DNA of 64,000 nucleotides from Rossellomorea sp. BNER (GTDB taxonomy: Bacteria; Bacillota; Bacilli; Bacillales; Bacillaceae_B): NCBI GenBank assembly GCA_024213275.1, contig JANAVG010000001.1, positions 112,935 to 176,934 on the forward strand. The letters run 5' to 3'. The notes beneath the pieces were generated by a model. That model was not told the DNA's origin, searched no databases, and worked only from the letters and a program-made list of their open reading frames with translations. The first letter of the stretch is position 1. Each line of letters starts with the position of its first letter. Position numbers and translations under genes: made by a program. Below are positions 16,888 through 25,005 of the stretch, in pieces.

Positions 16888-17622
16888 CTAAACCTTCTCC
16901 GAAAGTCGTTCATAGACACCGTATAATGTGTTACACCCTTTTGCCTGAACTTTCTTTAAATAAACACTCCATAATTGTGCAGCCATCTTCGCATCTCCCA
17001 ATGCATGATGACGTTCCTGTACAGGAATCCCACAATGTTCACAGTATTCTTCTAATCGAACCAGGTTGACATTTGGTTCTGTAATTTTAATCAAGAATGA
17101 CGTATCAATTATTCGGTGTTTCAATGGTGAACGAAACAGCTTCCAGTTCGAATGCTGGAGAAAATTCTTTTCATGATGGGCATGATGAGCAACAAGAACA
17201 TCCCCTTTAACAAATTTGTAAAACTCAACAAGGACTTCAGAAAGCTCAGGGGCTTGTGCCACGTCCTCCTCCCTTATTCCTGTCAAGTTCTTAATTTCAG
17301 GGGAAAGGGCACGACCACAACGAACAAGGGAATAGAACGTTTCACTAAGCTGAAGGTTTTCGCCCTTCACTTTTATCGCTCCAATCGAGAGAATTTCATC
17401 CCCTTGTTCAGGAAAAAATCCGGTTGTTTCGAAATCAAATACAATGACACTTAACTCTTTTAATGGAATCGATAAACTCTCGTTAAGCTTCCTCTCTTTT
17501 TCTAATTGTCTTAAAAAAGCAAGATGCTGCGGATTTGATTGCCCCTGTAATGGTGCATAAATACTAGAATGAACTTTGCTTTGTACCTGTTTCATAAATT
17601 GAATAATCGGTTCAAATCTCAT
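16888..17622 (-). CDS. DnaQ-like 3'-5' exonuclease domain protein
   Basis: 244 residues. DEDDh-type exonuclease fold: VIVFDFETTGFFPEQGDEILSIGA (Exo I, D and E), AHHAHHEKNFLQ (Exo II; the usual Asp of HNxxFD is Glu here), and HHALGDAKMAA (Exo III, His and Asp). About 55 residues precede the domain. Its ATG overlaps the stop of the DUF294 gene by four bases, so translation is coupled. Free-standing DnaQ-like proteins digest DNA or RNA 3' ends. Being paired with a nucleotidyltransferase and an ammonium transporter, it might act on a nucleotidyl adduct or small RNA rather than in replication, which is inference. Ends at the strong terminator 16800-16849. Confidence 0.83.
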   Translation of the reverse strand: MRFEPIIQFMKQVQSKVHSSIYAPLQGQSNPQHLAFLRQLEKERKLNESLSIPLKELSVIVFDFETTGFFPEQGDEILSIGAIKVKGENLQLSETFYSLVRCGRALSPEIKNLTGIREEDVAQAPELSEVLVEFYKFVKGDVLVAHHAHHEKNFLQHSNWKLFRSPLKHRIIDTSFLIKITEPNVNLVRLEEYCEHCGIPVQERHHALGDAKMAAQLWSVYLKKVQAKGCNTLYGVYERLSEKV

Positions 17623-18608
17623 TTTTTAAACGTCCTTTTAATGATGAACTCCGCATAATCCTGCAGCCTTTTACTGTTCAACAAAATTTGTTTTATTTCT
17701 TTTCTTTCGATTTTGTTAAGCTCTTTCACATCAAGATAATGAACATCCTCATAATGTTCTGTAGCCTTTTTATGATGTTGGAGCCGATAGTGTAACAATT
17801 TTTCATAATCTTCTTTGTACAACTCTAGCCTCTTGTTATATTCAGGCAATCCAGAAAGCTTCTCAAGCCGTGATAATGTAGAGGTTCCGCCAACATTTTC
17901 TTTAATGGTTAATAAACGTACGGCATTCACAAAAGGAAAAAACGCTGAATGCTTCAAATCAATACACCCCGCATGCGCTCCATGAGTTTCAGTTAATAAC
18001 TGGCGAAATATCCCCACTGATTTCTTAACATGCCTTGTATTAACAAGTAGACGATTTAAAAAATCAGGCTCTTTCTCTATATGATCACGCATTTGTTGTC
18101 TTAGGTGTGCAACATGGCTATCTTCGCCTACGAGAACCCTTGCATCATAAAAAATTAACAAAAAACGAACAGATTCAAAGCTTTCTTCCTTTATCCATTT
18201 CGTCAGTTGAACCTCCCATTCTTGTATTGATTTACACCATAATGGATTCGAACTCATTACATCACCTTCGCAATAAGGGTAACCGATAGCATGCAAACCT
18301 TTGGTGATTTCTTCCCCAAGCACTCGGAAGTAGTTTGTTGCTTCCCCGTTTGCTGCTTCATAAATCAAGCCATGATCTTGATCGCTTATGATCGCCTGTT
18401 CAAACCTTCCTGCACTTCCCATTACAAACCAGGAATAGTGACAAGGAGGAGGTCCAAAGTTTTCTTTCACTTTGTTCAATACCATTTCAAAAAGCTTCTT
18501 CATCACAATATCGTGAAAATGATTTACCTCATCCGTACTTGAATGATCCTCGATCTTACTTGCACGCCAATTTTTCAATGATAAGTATGGAACATGGAGC
18601 CCACTCAT
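17619..18608 (-). CDS. DUF294 nucleotidyltransferase-like protein (GlnD-type catalytic core)
   Basis: 329 residues. The motif FVMGSAGRFEQAIISDQDHGLIY contains the nucleotidyltransferase signature G-S-x-G-R-x-E and the metal-binding D-x-D, as in the DUF294 family and in the PII uridylyltransferase GlnD. A helical C-terminal half (DUF294 C-terminal substrate-binding type) follows, with no HD or ACT domain and no CBS repeats. Located 65 bases after the ammonium transporter and overlapping the exonuclease gene. PII (glnK), the normal partner in amt operons, is missing, so this protein may provide the nitrogen-linked control by modifying a target with a nucleotide. Target unknown. Confidence 0.82.
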   Translation of the reverse strand: MSGLHVPYLSLKNWRASKIEDHSSTDEVNHFHDIVMKKLFEMVLNKVKENFGPPPCHYSWFVMGSAGRFEQAIISDQDHGLIYEAANGEATNYFRVLGEEITKGLHAIGYPYCEGDVMSSNPLWCKSIQEWEVQLTKWIKEESFESVRFLLIFYDARVLVGEDSHVAHLRQQMRDHIEKEPDFLNRLLVNTRHVKKSVGIFRQLLTETHGAHAGCIDLKHSAFFPFVNAVRLLTIKENVGGTSTLSRLEKLSGLPEYNKRLELYKEDYEKLLHYRLQHHKKATEHYEDVHYLDVKELNKIERKEIKQILLNSKRLQDYAEFIIKRTFKK

Positions 18609-18631
18609 TCAAAACACATCCCCCAACACGA

Positions 18632-18661
18632 TAAAGCACTGAGGTCAGACCCCAATGCTTT
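18632..18661 (-). terminator. Weak hairpin between amt and the DUF294 gene
   Basis: TAAAGCA and TGCTTTA flank an inner TGAGG/CCCCA pairing. There is no good T-run on the minus strand, so it may be an attenuator or processing site that lowers expression of the two downstream genes. Confidence 0.35.
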
Positions 18662-18673
18662 ACTTACTAAAGT

Positions 18674-19945
18674 TCAACTGCTAATCTTTTGCTCTTCTCT
18701 TGCCATGAAAGCTTCTGGATAACCATAGCTTCCATGTTCACTTACATCTAAACCAATAATCTCTTCTTCCTCAGAGACCCGTAGTCCGCCCATTACTTTT
18801 TTCATCACATATAAAATGACAAATGAGACAACAAAGGCATATGCACCTGACACCGCAACCCCCATTGCTTGTACGCCGAGCTGGGTGAATCCTCCACCAT
18901 AAAATAATCCAGGTAAGCCAACTGTCGCCAGTTCAGGTGTTGCAAACAATCCAGTCGACAACGTCCCCCATACCCCTGCAGCTCCGTGAACGGACAGAGC
19001 AAAGATCGGATCATCGACTTTAAGCTTTTCAACTAGCTTCATACTGTAAAATACAAGTACTCCAGCTACTAAGCCTATGACAACGGCTGCCCATGTTTCC
19101 ACAAAAGCACAAGATGCTGTAATCGCAACAAGCCCTGCCAGAGCACCATTTAACATCGTCGGAATGTCTGATTTCCCTAGAACAATCCATGAAATGATTA
19201 AGGCCGAAACCGCTCCGGCACCAGCAGCTACATTCGTATTTAAAGCGACAAATCCGAAAAATCCATCATCAACTACAAAGGTACTGCCGGCATTAAAACC
19301 GAACCAGCCAATCCACAAAACTAAAACACCTAAAGCAGTAAACACTTGATTGTGACCAAAAATATTGTTCGCTGACCCATTTTTATTAAACTTACCCATT
19401 CTCGGTTTTAAAAGAATCGTCGCCGCGAACGCAGCCATTGCACCCGTTAAGTGAACAACCGTTGATCCAGCGAAATCCTGCTTGCCGTGTTCGGCTAACC
19501 AGCCACCTCCCCAAATCCAGTGGGCCACTACCGGGTAGATGAGAGCAGAGAAAAGGACGGCAAAAATCACGTAGGCTGAAAGTTTTCCTCGTTCGGCAAA
19601 TCCTCCGAAAGCAATCGTTAAGGAAATTCCAGCAAACGCAAGCTGAAACATAAAGAATGCTGCTGTTGAGTAGCTCATTCCTTCGATTTCGTATCCAGAA
19701 TAGAAAAAGTCCGTCAATCCAACGAAAAAGTTCCCGTTATCACCAAAAATAAATCCGTAACCAACAGCCCAGAACATAATAGACGCAATCCCAAACGTAA
19801 AAATCGTCTTTCCAGCAATATGGCCGGCATTTTTCATACGAGTTGAACCCGCTTCAAGTAAAATAAACCCGCCTTGCATAAAGATGACCAATATTGCCCC
19901 CAGCATCAGCCAAACACTATTTAACGTAAAAATGATGTCCTCCAT
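18674..19945 (-). CDS. amt: Ammonium transporter (Amt family)
   Basis: 423 residues, eleven predicted membrane helices. Conducts ammonium/ammonia into the cell. Visible family features: FMQGGFILLEAGSTRMKN in the first helices, AHWIWGGGWLAEHGKQDFAGSTVVHLTGA, WFGFNAGS and SVHGAAGVWGTL, which include the pore histidines. The cytoplasmic tail (SEEEEIIGLDVSEHGSYGYPEAF) is the usual Amt C-terminus that contacts PII, though no PII gene follows. GGAGGG lies before the ATG. Two TnrA/GlnR-type boxes and a promoter lie upstream, so expression should rise under nitrogen limitation as for nrgAB of Bacillus subtilis. Confidence 0.95.
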   Translation of the reverse strand: MEDIIFTLNSVWLMLGAILVIFMQGGFILLEAGSTRMKNAGHIAGKTIFTFGIASIMFWAVGYGFIFGDNGNFFVGLTDFFYSGYEIEGMSYSTAAFFMFQLAFAGISLTIAFGGFAERGKLSAYVIFAVLFSALIYPVVAHWIWGGGWLAEHGKQDFAGSTVVHLTGAMAAFAATILLKPRMGKFNKNGSANNIFGHNQVFTALGVLVLWIGWFGFNAGSTFVVDDGFFGFVALNTNVAAGAGAVSALIISWIVLGKSDIPTMLNGALAGLVAITASCAFVETWAAVVIGLVAGVLVFYSMKLVEKLKVDDPIFALSVHGAAGVWGTLSTGLFATPELATVGLPGLFYGGGFTQLGVQAMGVAVSGAYAFVVSFVILYVMKKVMGGLRVSEEEEIIGLDVSEHGSYGYPEAFMAREEQKISS

Positions 19946-19973
19946 GAATAGCCCTCCAGTGTCAGATTTAAAA

Positions 19974-19990
19974 TGTTATAAAAAGTAACA
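19974..19990. promoter_or_regulatory. TnrA/GlnR-type box, downstream copy
   Basis: TGTTATAAAAAGTAACA has the TGT...ACA ends and 15 of 17 positions of the consensus TGTNANAWWWTMTNACA. It lies between the proposed transcription start and the amt ATG, a place suited to repression or a roadblock. Confidence 0.65.
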
Positions 19991-20009
19991 TTGCTCTTTT
20001 GTTACTCTT

Positions 20010-20060
20010 ATTTTAAACAGATAATTCTGACATTCAACTATCATGTGAGGAAATCTAACA
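20010..20060 (-). promoter_or_regulatory. TnrA box and promoter of amt
   Basis: TGTGAGGAAATCTAACA at 20044-20060 matches 16 of 17 positions of the TnrA/GlnR consensus. On the minus strand TAAAAT at 20010-20015 can serve as -10, putting the start near 20003 and the box centre about 49 bases upstream. That is the distance known for TnrA-activated promoters. Confidence 0.75.
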
Positions 20061-20087
20061 TGGTTTTATTATTTGAATTTGTATTCA

Positions 20088-20119
20088 TAAAAAAAGCCAA
20101 CTAGTAGAAACTGGTTGAC
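20088..20119 (-). terminator. Rho-independent terminator after the HemD-like gene
   Basis: GCCAACTAG (20096-20104) pairs with CTGGTTGAC (20111-20119) with wobble. The minus-strand reading ends in seven or more T. Confidence 0.75.
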
Positions 20120-20145
20120 CTAAAATGATTTCATTCAAGCATTGC

Positions 20146-20961
20146 TTATTTCCCGCTCTTTTCCTTAAAAAATTGGGATAGTTTCATAATCATCGCGCCC
20201 ATTCGTTGTTTTTCAGGCTGCAGTACGGTCTTCACTCCTTCTTCACTTAACGCTTCTGCCGTTATCTTTCCAACCGCCGCTGCAACCACTTTTTCATTGA
20301 ACATTTCAATGATGCTAGGCGAGTAGTGGGTTTCACGTGCAAAATCAAAAAGAAAACGTACCTGAAGTGCTGTCGTAAAGCAAACAGCATCTACTCCTTC
20401 TGAAATTTCACGGCATAAATCTTCAAAAACTTGAGGATCTGGGGAAATATGTTTGTACGGAAGAATTTGTGAACACACCGCTCCATTTTTCTCTAAAAAC
20501 TGAATAAGCTTCGGTGCCGTATCACCGTGAAGTTGAATCGCAATTCTTTGCCCTTCAAGTTCAAATGGCCTGAGTGAACGGATTAAACCTTGGGTTGTGC
20601 CGTCGTCATCAATAGCGATTGGTTCCACACCTAATCTTTTTAAGACTGATAGTGTCTTATAACCTCTTACAGCCACTTTCGCATTTTTAATCGTTGCAAT
20701 AAAGCGCTCTAGAATTCCCAATTTTTCTGCCACCTCTATCAGGGTTTCCATTCCAGTACCCGTCGTAAAAACCATCCAATCCACGCCTTCATTTACGATT
20801 CGTGTCAGCTCAGGTTCCACCTCTTTTTCAGCCAAATAAACGGTTCCTTGGGCAGGCATAACGATTGGAGTTCCTCCCTGCTTTTCGACTAAAATACTCA
20901 TCTCTTCCGTCTTTCTTGATCCCGTTAGAACGATACGTTTGCCTTCAAGTCCTTTTGTCAT
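20146..20961 (-). CDS. Uroporphyrinogen-III synthase family protein (HemD-like, stand-alone)
   Basis: 271 residues with the two-lobed HemD fold: GKRIVLTGSRKTEEMSILVEKQGGTPIVMPA at the start, a hinge strand near residue 130, and GVDAVCFTTALQVRFLFDFA...VVAAAVGKITAEALSEEGV in the second lobe. HemD enzymes close hydroxymethylbilane to uroporphyrinogen III. Here the gene stands alone, away from the hemAXCDBL cluster, so it may be a paralogue (as YjjA in Bacillus subtilis) with a changed role. GGAGAGG lies before the ATG at 20961; the GTG at 20967 is less likely. Followed by a terminator. Confidence 0.8.
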   Translation of the reverse strand: MTKGLEGKRIVLTGSRKTEEMSILVEKQGGTPIVMPAQGTVYLAEKEVEPELTRIVNEGVDWMVFTTGTGMETLIEVAEKLGILERFIATIKNAKVAVRGYKTLSVLKRLGVEPIAIDDDGTTQGLIRSLRPFELEGQRIAIQLHGDTAPKLIQFLEKNGAVCSQILPYKHISPDPQVFEDLCREISEGVDAVCFTTALQVRFLFDFARETHYSPSIIEMFNEKVVAAAVGKITAEALSEEGVKTVLQPEKQRMGAMIMKLSQFFKEKSGK

Positions 20962-21018
20962 GTGCACCTCTCCTAGTAAACTATCATTTCGTTTTGTATT
21001 AGATATAGTTTAAGAAAA

Positions 21019-21204
21019 GTGAGTTTCTATGTACAGTGTTTATATTGTCATCTTTATTTAGAATCATGGATAGATACTTTAAAATTCGCCTTTATTTATA
21101 ACAAAATTTATATAAAAGAATTAATAGAAAAAGGATACCGACCAGCTAATGAAGAATCTCGAGAGCTATTAGAGGATAAACAGTTTATTTCTGAAGCTGC
21201 TTAA
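21019..21204 (+). CDS. Small hypothetical protein or gene remnant (61 aa)
   Basis: GTG-started frame without a good ribosome binding site. The second half, IKELIEKGYRPANEESRELLEDKQFISEAA, looks protein-like, and the stop lies just seven bases before a perfect 13-bp terminator stem, which argues that something on the plus strand is or was transcribed. The first half is less convincing. Could be the C-terminal remnant of a larger gene. Family not recognised. Confidence 0.3.
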   Translation: MSFYVQCLYCHLYLESWIDTLKFAFIYNKIYIKELIEKGYRPANEESRELLEDKQFISEAA

Positions 21205-21210
21205 TCACAA

Positions 21211-21238
21211 AAAGGTTGACCTCTGGAGGTCAACCTTT
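21211..21238. terminator. Bidirectional terminator
   Basis: AAAGGTTGACCTC and GAGGTCAACCTTT form a perfect 13-bp stem with a two-base loop. T-runs stand on both sides, so it can end the gmuE transcript from the right and any plus-strand transcript from the left. Confidence 0.88.
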
Positions 21239-21320
21239 AATTTTGGTTCCATTTGATGCATTCCCCACTTATTTTAATACACTTTGAAATAAACTTCGGC
21301 ACCAGTGCATAACACACAAC

Positions 21321-22196
21321 CTATTCTATCTCTAATACTTCCTTAGCCAATATAAGCGATCCAACTATTCCCGCATTATCACCTAAACCTGGACGCACGA
21401 TATAGTTTTCGATATCAGTCGACAATTCTGGAAATGAAATGTAATCATTCAATAGTTCTTTTAAATTTTTATAAATGGATGGGAATATTTTTTCTTGTTT
21501 CATTACCCCGCCACCTAAAATAATTTTTTTAGGGGAAAGGATTAAAATATATTGCATTAGGGCTTGGGCTAAATAATATCCTTCCAATTCCCATACTTCT
21601 TCTTTGTGTTTTAAGTGAATCCCTTTATTCCCCCAACGTTCTTCAATAGCAGGCCCTGCGGCAAGGCCTTCCAAACAGTCTTGATGATACGGGCATTTTC
21701 CCAAATAGCTATCCTTAGGATGGCGTCTAACATACGTATGTCCCATTTCAGGATGGGATAGTCCTTGAAGAATCTTACCTTGTACTACAGCTCCTGCTCC
21801 GATGCCAGTTCCAACCGTTATATACAAACAACTGTCTAAACCCTTCGCTGCTCCAAGTGTTGCTTCTCCTAATGCTGCGGCATTAACATCGGTATTAAAC
21901 CCAATGGGAACACCAAAGGCATCTTGGAACGTTTGAACAAAGGGAAAGTTTCTCCACTTTGTCTTAGGAGTAGAAGTAATATATCCATAGTTTGAACTGT
22001 CATGGTTAATATCAATTGGTCCAAATGAGCCAATACCGATTGCTTTAATAGAATATTGTTTAAAAAACGATATCACTTTTGCGATCGTTTCTTCTGGAAA
22101 AGTAGTCGGAATCTCTATTCTATCTTTAATTGTGCCGCTTTCTTCCCCCACAGCACATACGAATTTCGTGCCACCCGCTTCTATTCCTCCAAACAT
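21321..22196 (-). CDS. gmuE: ROK family fructokinase, GmuE-like
   Basis: 291 residues. ATP-dependent sugar kinase acting on fructose or a related hexose. N-terminal phosphate loop GGIEAGGTKFVCAVG, the sugar-binding NTDVNAAALGEA, the ROK signature with ITVGTGIGAGAVVQG, and a Zn-binding cluster HPEMGHTYVRRHPKDSYLGKCPYHQDCLEGLAAGPA (His-Cys-His-Cys). This is the short fructokinase subgroup (YdhR/GmuE/ScrK, about 300 aa). Starts 18 bases after gmuR. Last gene of the gmuBACDRE-type string, followed by a terminator. It could also phosphorylate mannose. Confidence 0.85.
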   Translation of the reverse strand: MFGGIEAGGTKFVCAVGEESGTIKDRIEIPTTFPEETIAKVISFFKQYSIKAIGIGSFGPIDINHDSSNYGYITSTPKTKWRNFPFVQTFQDAFGVPIGFNTDVNAAALGEATLGAAKGLDSCLYITVGTGIGAGAVVQGKILQGLSHPEMGHTYVRRHPKDSYLGKCPYHQDCLEGLAAGPAIEERWGNKGIHLKHKEEVWELEGYYLAQALMQYILILSPKKIILGGGVMKQEKIFPSIYKNLKELLNDYISFPELSTDIENYIVRPGLGDNAGIVGSLILAKEVLEIE

Positions 22197-22214
22197 GAGA
22201 ATTCCTCCTAAAGA

Positions 22215-22928
22215 TTAATGTTTTATATTTACAGAGGTTACCACGAATTTATCGTAACGATGACGTGAAAAGGAATATTCAAACGGAGTCCCATTGTCTA
22301 AAAATCCTACATGTTCTACTTCTAATACAGGATCACCTTTTTCACATTGTAAATGGGCTTGGTCAAGCTCATCAGACTTACACGCTCTAATTTTCCGATG
22401 TGTACCTGCTATCTTTAGTTTCAGGTCATTTTTTATATAATTATAAACTGACTGATGAAGAACCTCATCATTGATTCCAGGGATTAAATTCGTTGGCATA
22501 TACGTTTTTTCCATTACATAAGGCTCTCCATCTACAATTCTTAGACGAATTAAATAGTAAACTGGAGTAGATGTATCAATTGCTAAATGAGCAGCTACTT
22601 CTGTTGTTGGAAATTGGACTTCGAATTTTATAATCTCACTCTTTATTTCTTTCCCTTTTAGTAGACCTGTCAGCCCGACAATTTCATTACTAACAACATG
22701 GACATGATTATCTTGGATAGCTGATTGAACAATAAACGTACCATGTCCTCTTTTTCTGTATAATAACCCTTCCATCACTAATATATCGAGCGCTTTCCTC
22801 ATAGTCATTCGACTACAATGGAATTCTTTCGCTAGCGATAATTCATCCGGTAATGGTTGATCAATAGGATAAAAGCTGTTTTTTATCCTATTTCTCATCT
22901 CATTTGAAATACTTTCATATTTACTCAT
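22215..22928 (-). CDS. gmuR: GntR/HutC family repressor, GmuR-like
   Basis: 237 residues. N-terminal winged helix of the GntR type (PLPDELSLAKEFHCSRMTMRKALDILVMEGLLYRKRGHGTFI) and a C-terminal UTRA ligand domain (TPVYYLIRLRIVDGEPYVMEKTYMP...DPVLEVEHVGFLDNGTPFEYSFSRHRYDKF). The frame extends further upstream to 23030, but that part is the decayed ROK gene; the ATG at 22928 gives exactly the usual GmuR length. It should repress the gmu operon until a phosphorylated disaccharide binds. Gene order EIIB-EIIA-EIIC-GH1-GntR-ROK equals gmuBACDRE in Bacillus subtilis. Confidence 0.88.
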   Translation of the reverse strand: MSKYESISNEMRNRIKNSFYPIDQPLPDELSLAKEFHCSRMTMRKALDILVMEGLLYRKRGHGTFIVQSAIQDNHVHVVSNEIVGLTGLLKGKEIKSEIIKFEVQFPTTEVAAHLAIDTSTPVYYLIRLRIVDGEPYVMEKTYMPTNLIPGINDEVLHQSVYNYIKNDLKLKIAGTHRKIRACKSDELDQAHLQCEKGDPVLEVEHVGFLDNGTPFEYSFSRHRYDKFVVTSVNIKH

Positions 22929-23029
22929 GTCATTTCCCCACCCGGCTACAAATTTATTTGCTTGTTGCTTCGTAAAATGAAACAGAGCACTAACTTTTCC
23001 TGCATCATTTTTATAATAACAACTTTGCA

Positions 23030-23320
23030 CTTTTTAACAACCTCTTGTTCTTCTTTCATGTTTTTATCCATAAATATCCGTTACAGCACCTGCAAAAAGA
23101 TATAACCACTTTTGGATCGACTGCCCCTGATACACTTAACAAAACACCATTCAGAGTTTAATCTCTTTTATAATTTTCTATTACTTTAATAAAATGGGGT
23201 CGTTTTATTCTTTCCTTGAATGGGAGTTGGTTCGACTTCATTCTGAATAAATTTCTCGTTTTCATTTACAACTGAATGTTTAATGGAAGAAACACCAATA
23301 TCCATTACAACATAATTCAT
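23030..23320 (-). pseudogene. Decayed ROK family kinase (beta-glucoside kinase type)
   Basis: From the ATG at 23320 the minus strand encodes MNYVVMDIGVSSIKHSVVNEN, the phosphate-loop start of a ROK kinase, and continues for 44 codons to a stop at 23186. Further down, in other frames, GVLLSVSGAVDPK appears, the strand that follows in ROK proteins, before further stops. The remaining 200 residues are gone. It is a second ROK gene that decayed between gmuD and gmuR. Confidence 0.65.
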
Positions 23321-23479
23321 TATTATTCCTCATCTTTCGTAAGAGAAATGACTTTAGGGTTCATTTATTGTAAAAAATTTGTTGCTATTTCATTCAGTAG
23401 AAGCGGCTCTGTTTACTTCATGTTGATTAAAATACAGTATTTTATAAAAATAAGAACTTACTAAGTTCTCCCATCTCAC

Positions 23480-23508
23480 AAAAAAAACAGATGGCCATAA
23501 TGACCACC
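23480..23508 (-). terminator. Terminator after gmuD
   Basis: GATGGCCA pairs with TGACCACC (wobble allowed) and an eight-base T-run follows on the minus strand. It would separate gmuBACD from gmuRE, or only reduce read-through. Confidence 0.65.
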
Positions 23509-23514
23509 TTTTCC

Positions 23515-24921
23515 TTAAAAACCATTTTTCTCTGAAACCGTTTTAAACCATTGCCCACTCTTTTTAATGGTTCTTTCTCCATTTTTATCAAGGTTAACAG
23601 AAACAAATCCGTAACGGTTTTTATAGGCGTTCGACCAAGACCAGTTATCCATGAATGTCCATAAGTGATATCCCTTTACATTAGACCCTTCTTGAATAGC
23701 TTTATGAACCCATTTTAAATGTTCTTGAATAAACTCAATACGATAATCGTCTTGAATAATTCCTTTTTCGTCTCTAAATTTTTCTTCTCCTTCAACACCC
23801 ATGCCATTTTCAGAAATAAAGCATTCAATATTGCCATAGTTTTCTTTTAAATTAACAAGAATGTCGTATACGCCTTTTTCATAAATCTCCCAGCCTCTAT
23901 GAGGATTCATTTTTCGACCAGGCATCATATAGTTATCAAAGTAGCGTTCTGGTAAGAATGGGGCTTCCGGGTTTGGAAGATTTTCTTTTGCCTTTACACG
24001 TCTAGGTTGATAGTAGTTTACCCCGAGTAATTCCACCGTATTATTCTTAATAATATCTAAATCCCCATTTTTATACTCGGGCATAAAGCCTTCTTCTTTT
24101 AAAATTCCGACAAGTTCTTCTGGAAACTCCCCTTTAACAGATGGGTCTAAGAAAGATCGGTTAAAAATGGCATCCGCGATTACCGATGCTTTTAGATCTG
24201 CAGGATGCTGACTACGCGGGTAAGAAGGTGTTAAATTTAGGATAATTCCAACCTTACCATCTTGCCCCATTTCCTTATAAGCTTTTATTGCTTTCGCACT
24301 TGAAAGGATTGTATTAAAGGCAACTTGAACAGCTTTTCCAAAATTAACTTCATTTGGATAATGGAAATCGTATAAATAACCACCCTCTACAGGTACAATT
24401 GGTTCGTTATGCGTAAACCACTTTTTTACACGGTCTCCAAACAATTCAAAACAAGCGCGAGCATAGTTTTCATATGCATCTACTACTTCCCTATTTGTCC
24501 AACCACCGATTTTTTGAAGTTCGTAGGGCATATCGAAATGGAAAAGATTGACGAATGGTTCAATGTCATTTGCAATTAGTTCATTAATAACATTATTATA
24601 AAACTCAATCGCCTTCGAATTAACCTCTCCAGTACCATTTGGGATTAATCTAGCCCAAGAAATAGACATACGGAAGGAATTGTGCCCAATTTCTTTCATT
24701 AATCTAATGTCTTCTTTGTATTTATAATAAAATTGAGATGTTTTTTCCGGTCCAACATCATTAAAGAAACGGTTTGGTTCTATTTCATACCAGTGATCCC
24801 AGATGTTTTTTCCTTTTCCATCAACACCTGCCGCACCTTCTGTTTGCGTTGCGGATGCGGAAGATCCCCACCAAAATCCTTCTGGAAAAATATGCTCTGC
24901 CTTGTTTGTTATAGTAGTCAA
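23515..24921 (-). CDS. gmuD: GH1 6-phospho-beta-glycosidase, GmuD-like
   Basis: 468 residues, glycoside hydrolase family 1. Splits phosphorylated cellobiose or mannobiose delivered by the adjacent PTS. Seen: WWGSSASATQTEG opening, acid/base Glu in FTHNEP, nucleophile Glu in FISENGMG, and the C-terminal WSWSNAYKNRYGFV. That last stretch supplies the Ser, Lys and Tyr that hold the 6-phosphate, so the substrate is phosphorylated. TTG start with AAAGGAG eight bases before it. Lies 84 bases after the EIIC gene. The gmu order favours glucomannan-derived disaccharides, but cellobiose-6-phosphate is an alternative. Confidence 0.88.
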   Translation of the reverse strand: MTTITNKAEHIFPEGFWWGSSASATQTEGAAGVDGKGKNIWDHWYEIEPNRFFNDVGPEKTSQFYYKYKEDIRLMKEIGHNSFRMSISWARLIPNGTGEVNSKAIEFYNNVINELIANDIEPFVNLFHFDMPYELQKIGGWTNREVVDAYENYARACFELFGDRVKKWFTHNEPIVPVEGGYLYDFHYPNEVNFGKAVQVAFNTILSSAKAIKAYKEMGQDGKVGIILNLTPSYPRSQHPADLKASVIADAIFNRSFLDPSVKGEFPEELVGILKEEGFMPEYKNGDLDIIKNNTVELLGVNYYQPRRVKAKENLPNPEAPFLPERYFDNYMMPGRKMNPHRGWEIYEKGVYDILVNLKENYGNIECFISENGMGVEGEEKFRDEKGIIQDDYRIEFIQEHLKWVHKAIQEGSNVKGYHLWTFMDNWSWSNAYKNRYGFVSVNLDKNGERTIKKSGQWFKTVSEKNGF

Positions 24922-25005
24922 TTTTTATTACTCCTTTACGTCGGTAGATTAAATGAAAAGGGGAAGAGTACACGATTCTTTCCCTACTATTTATCAGGAT
25001 AAAAT

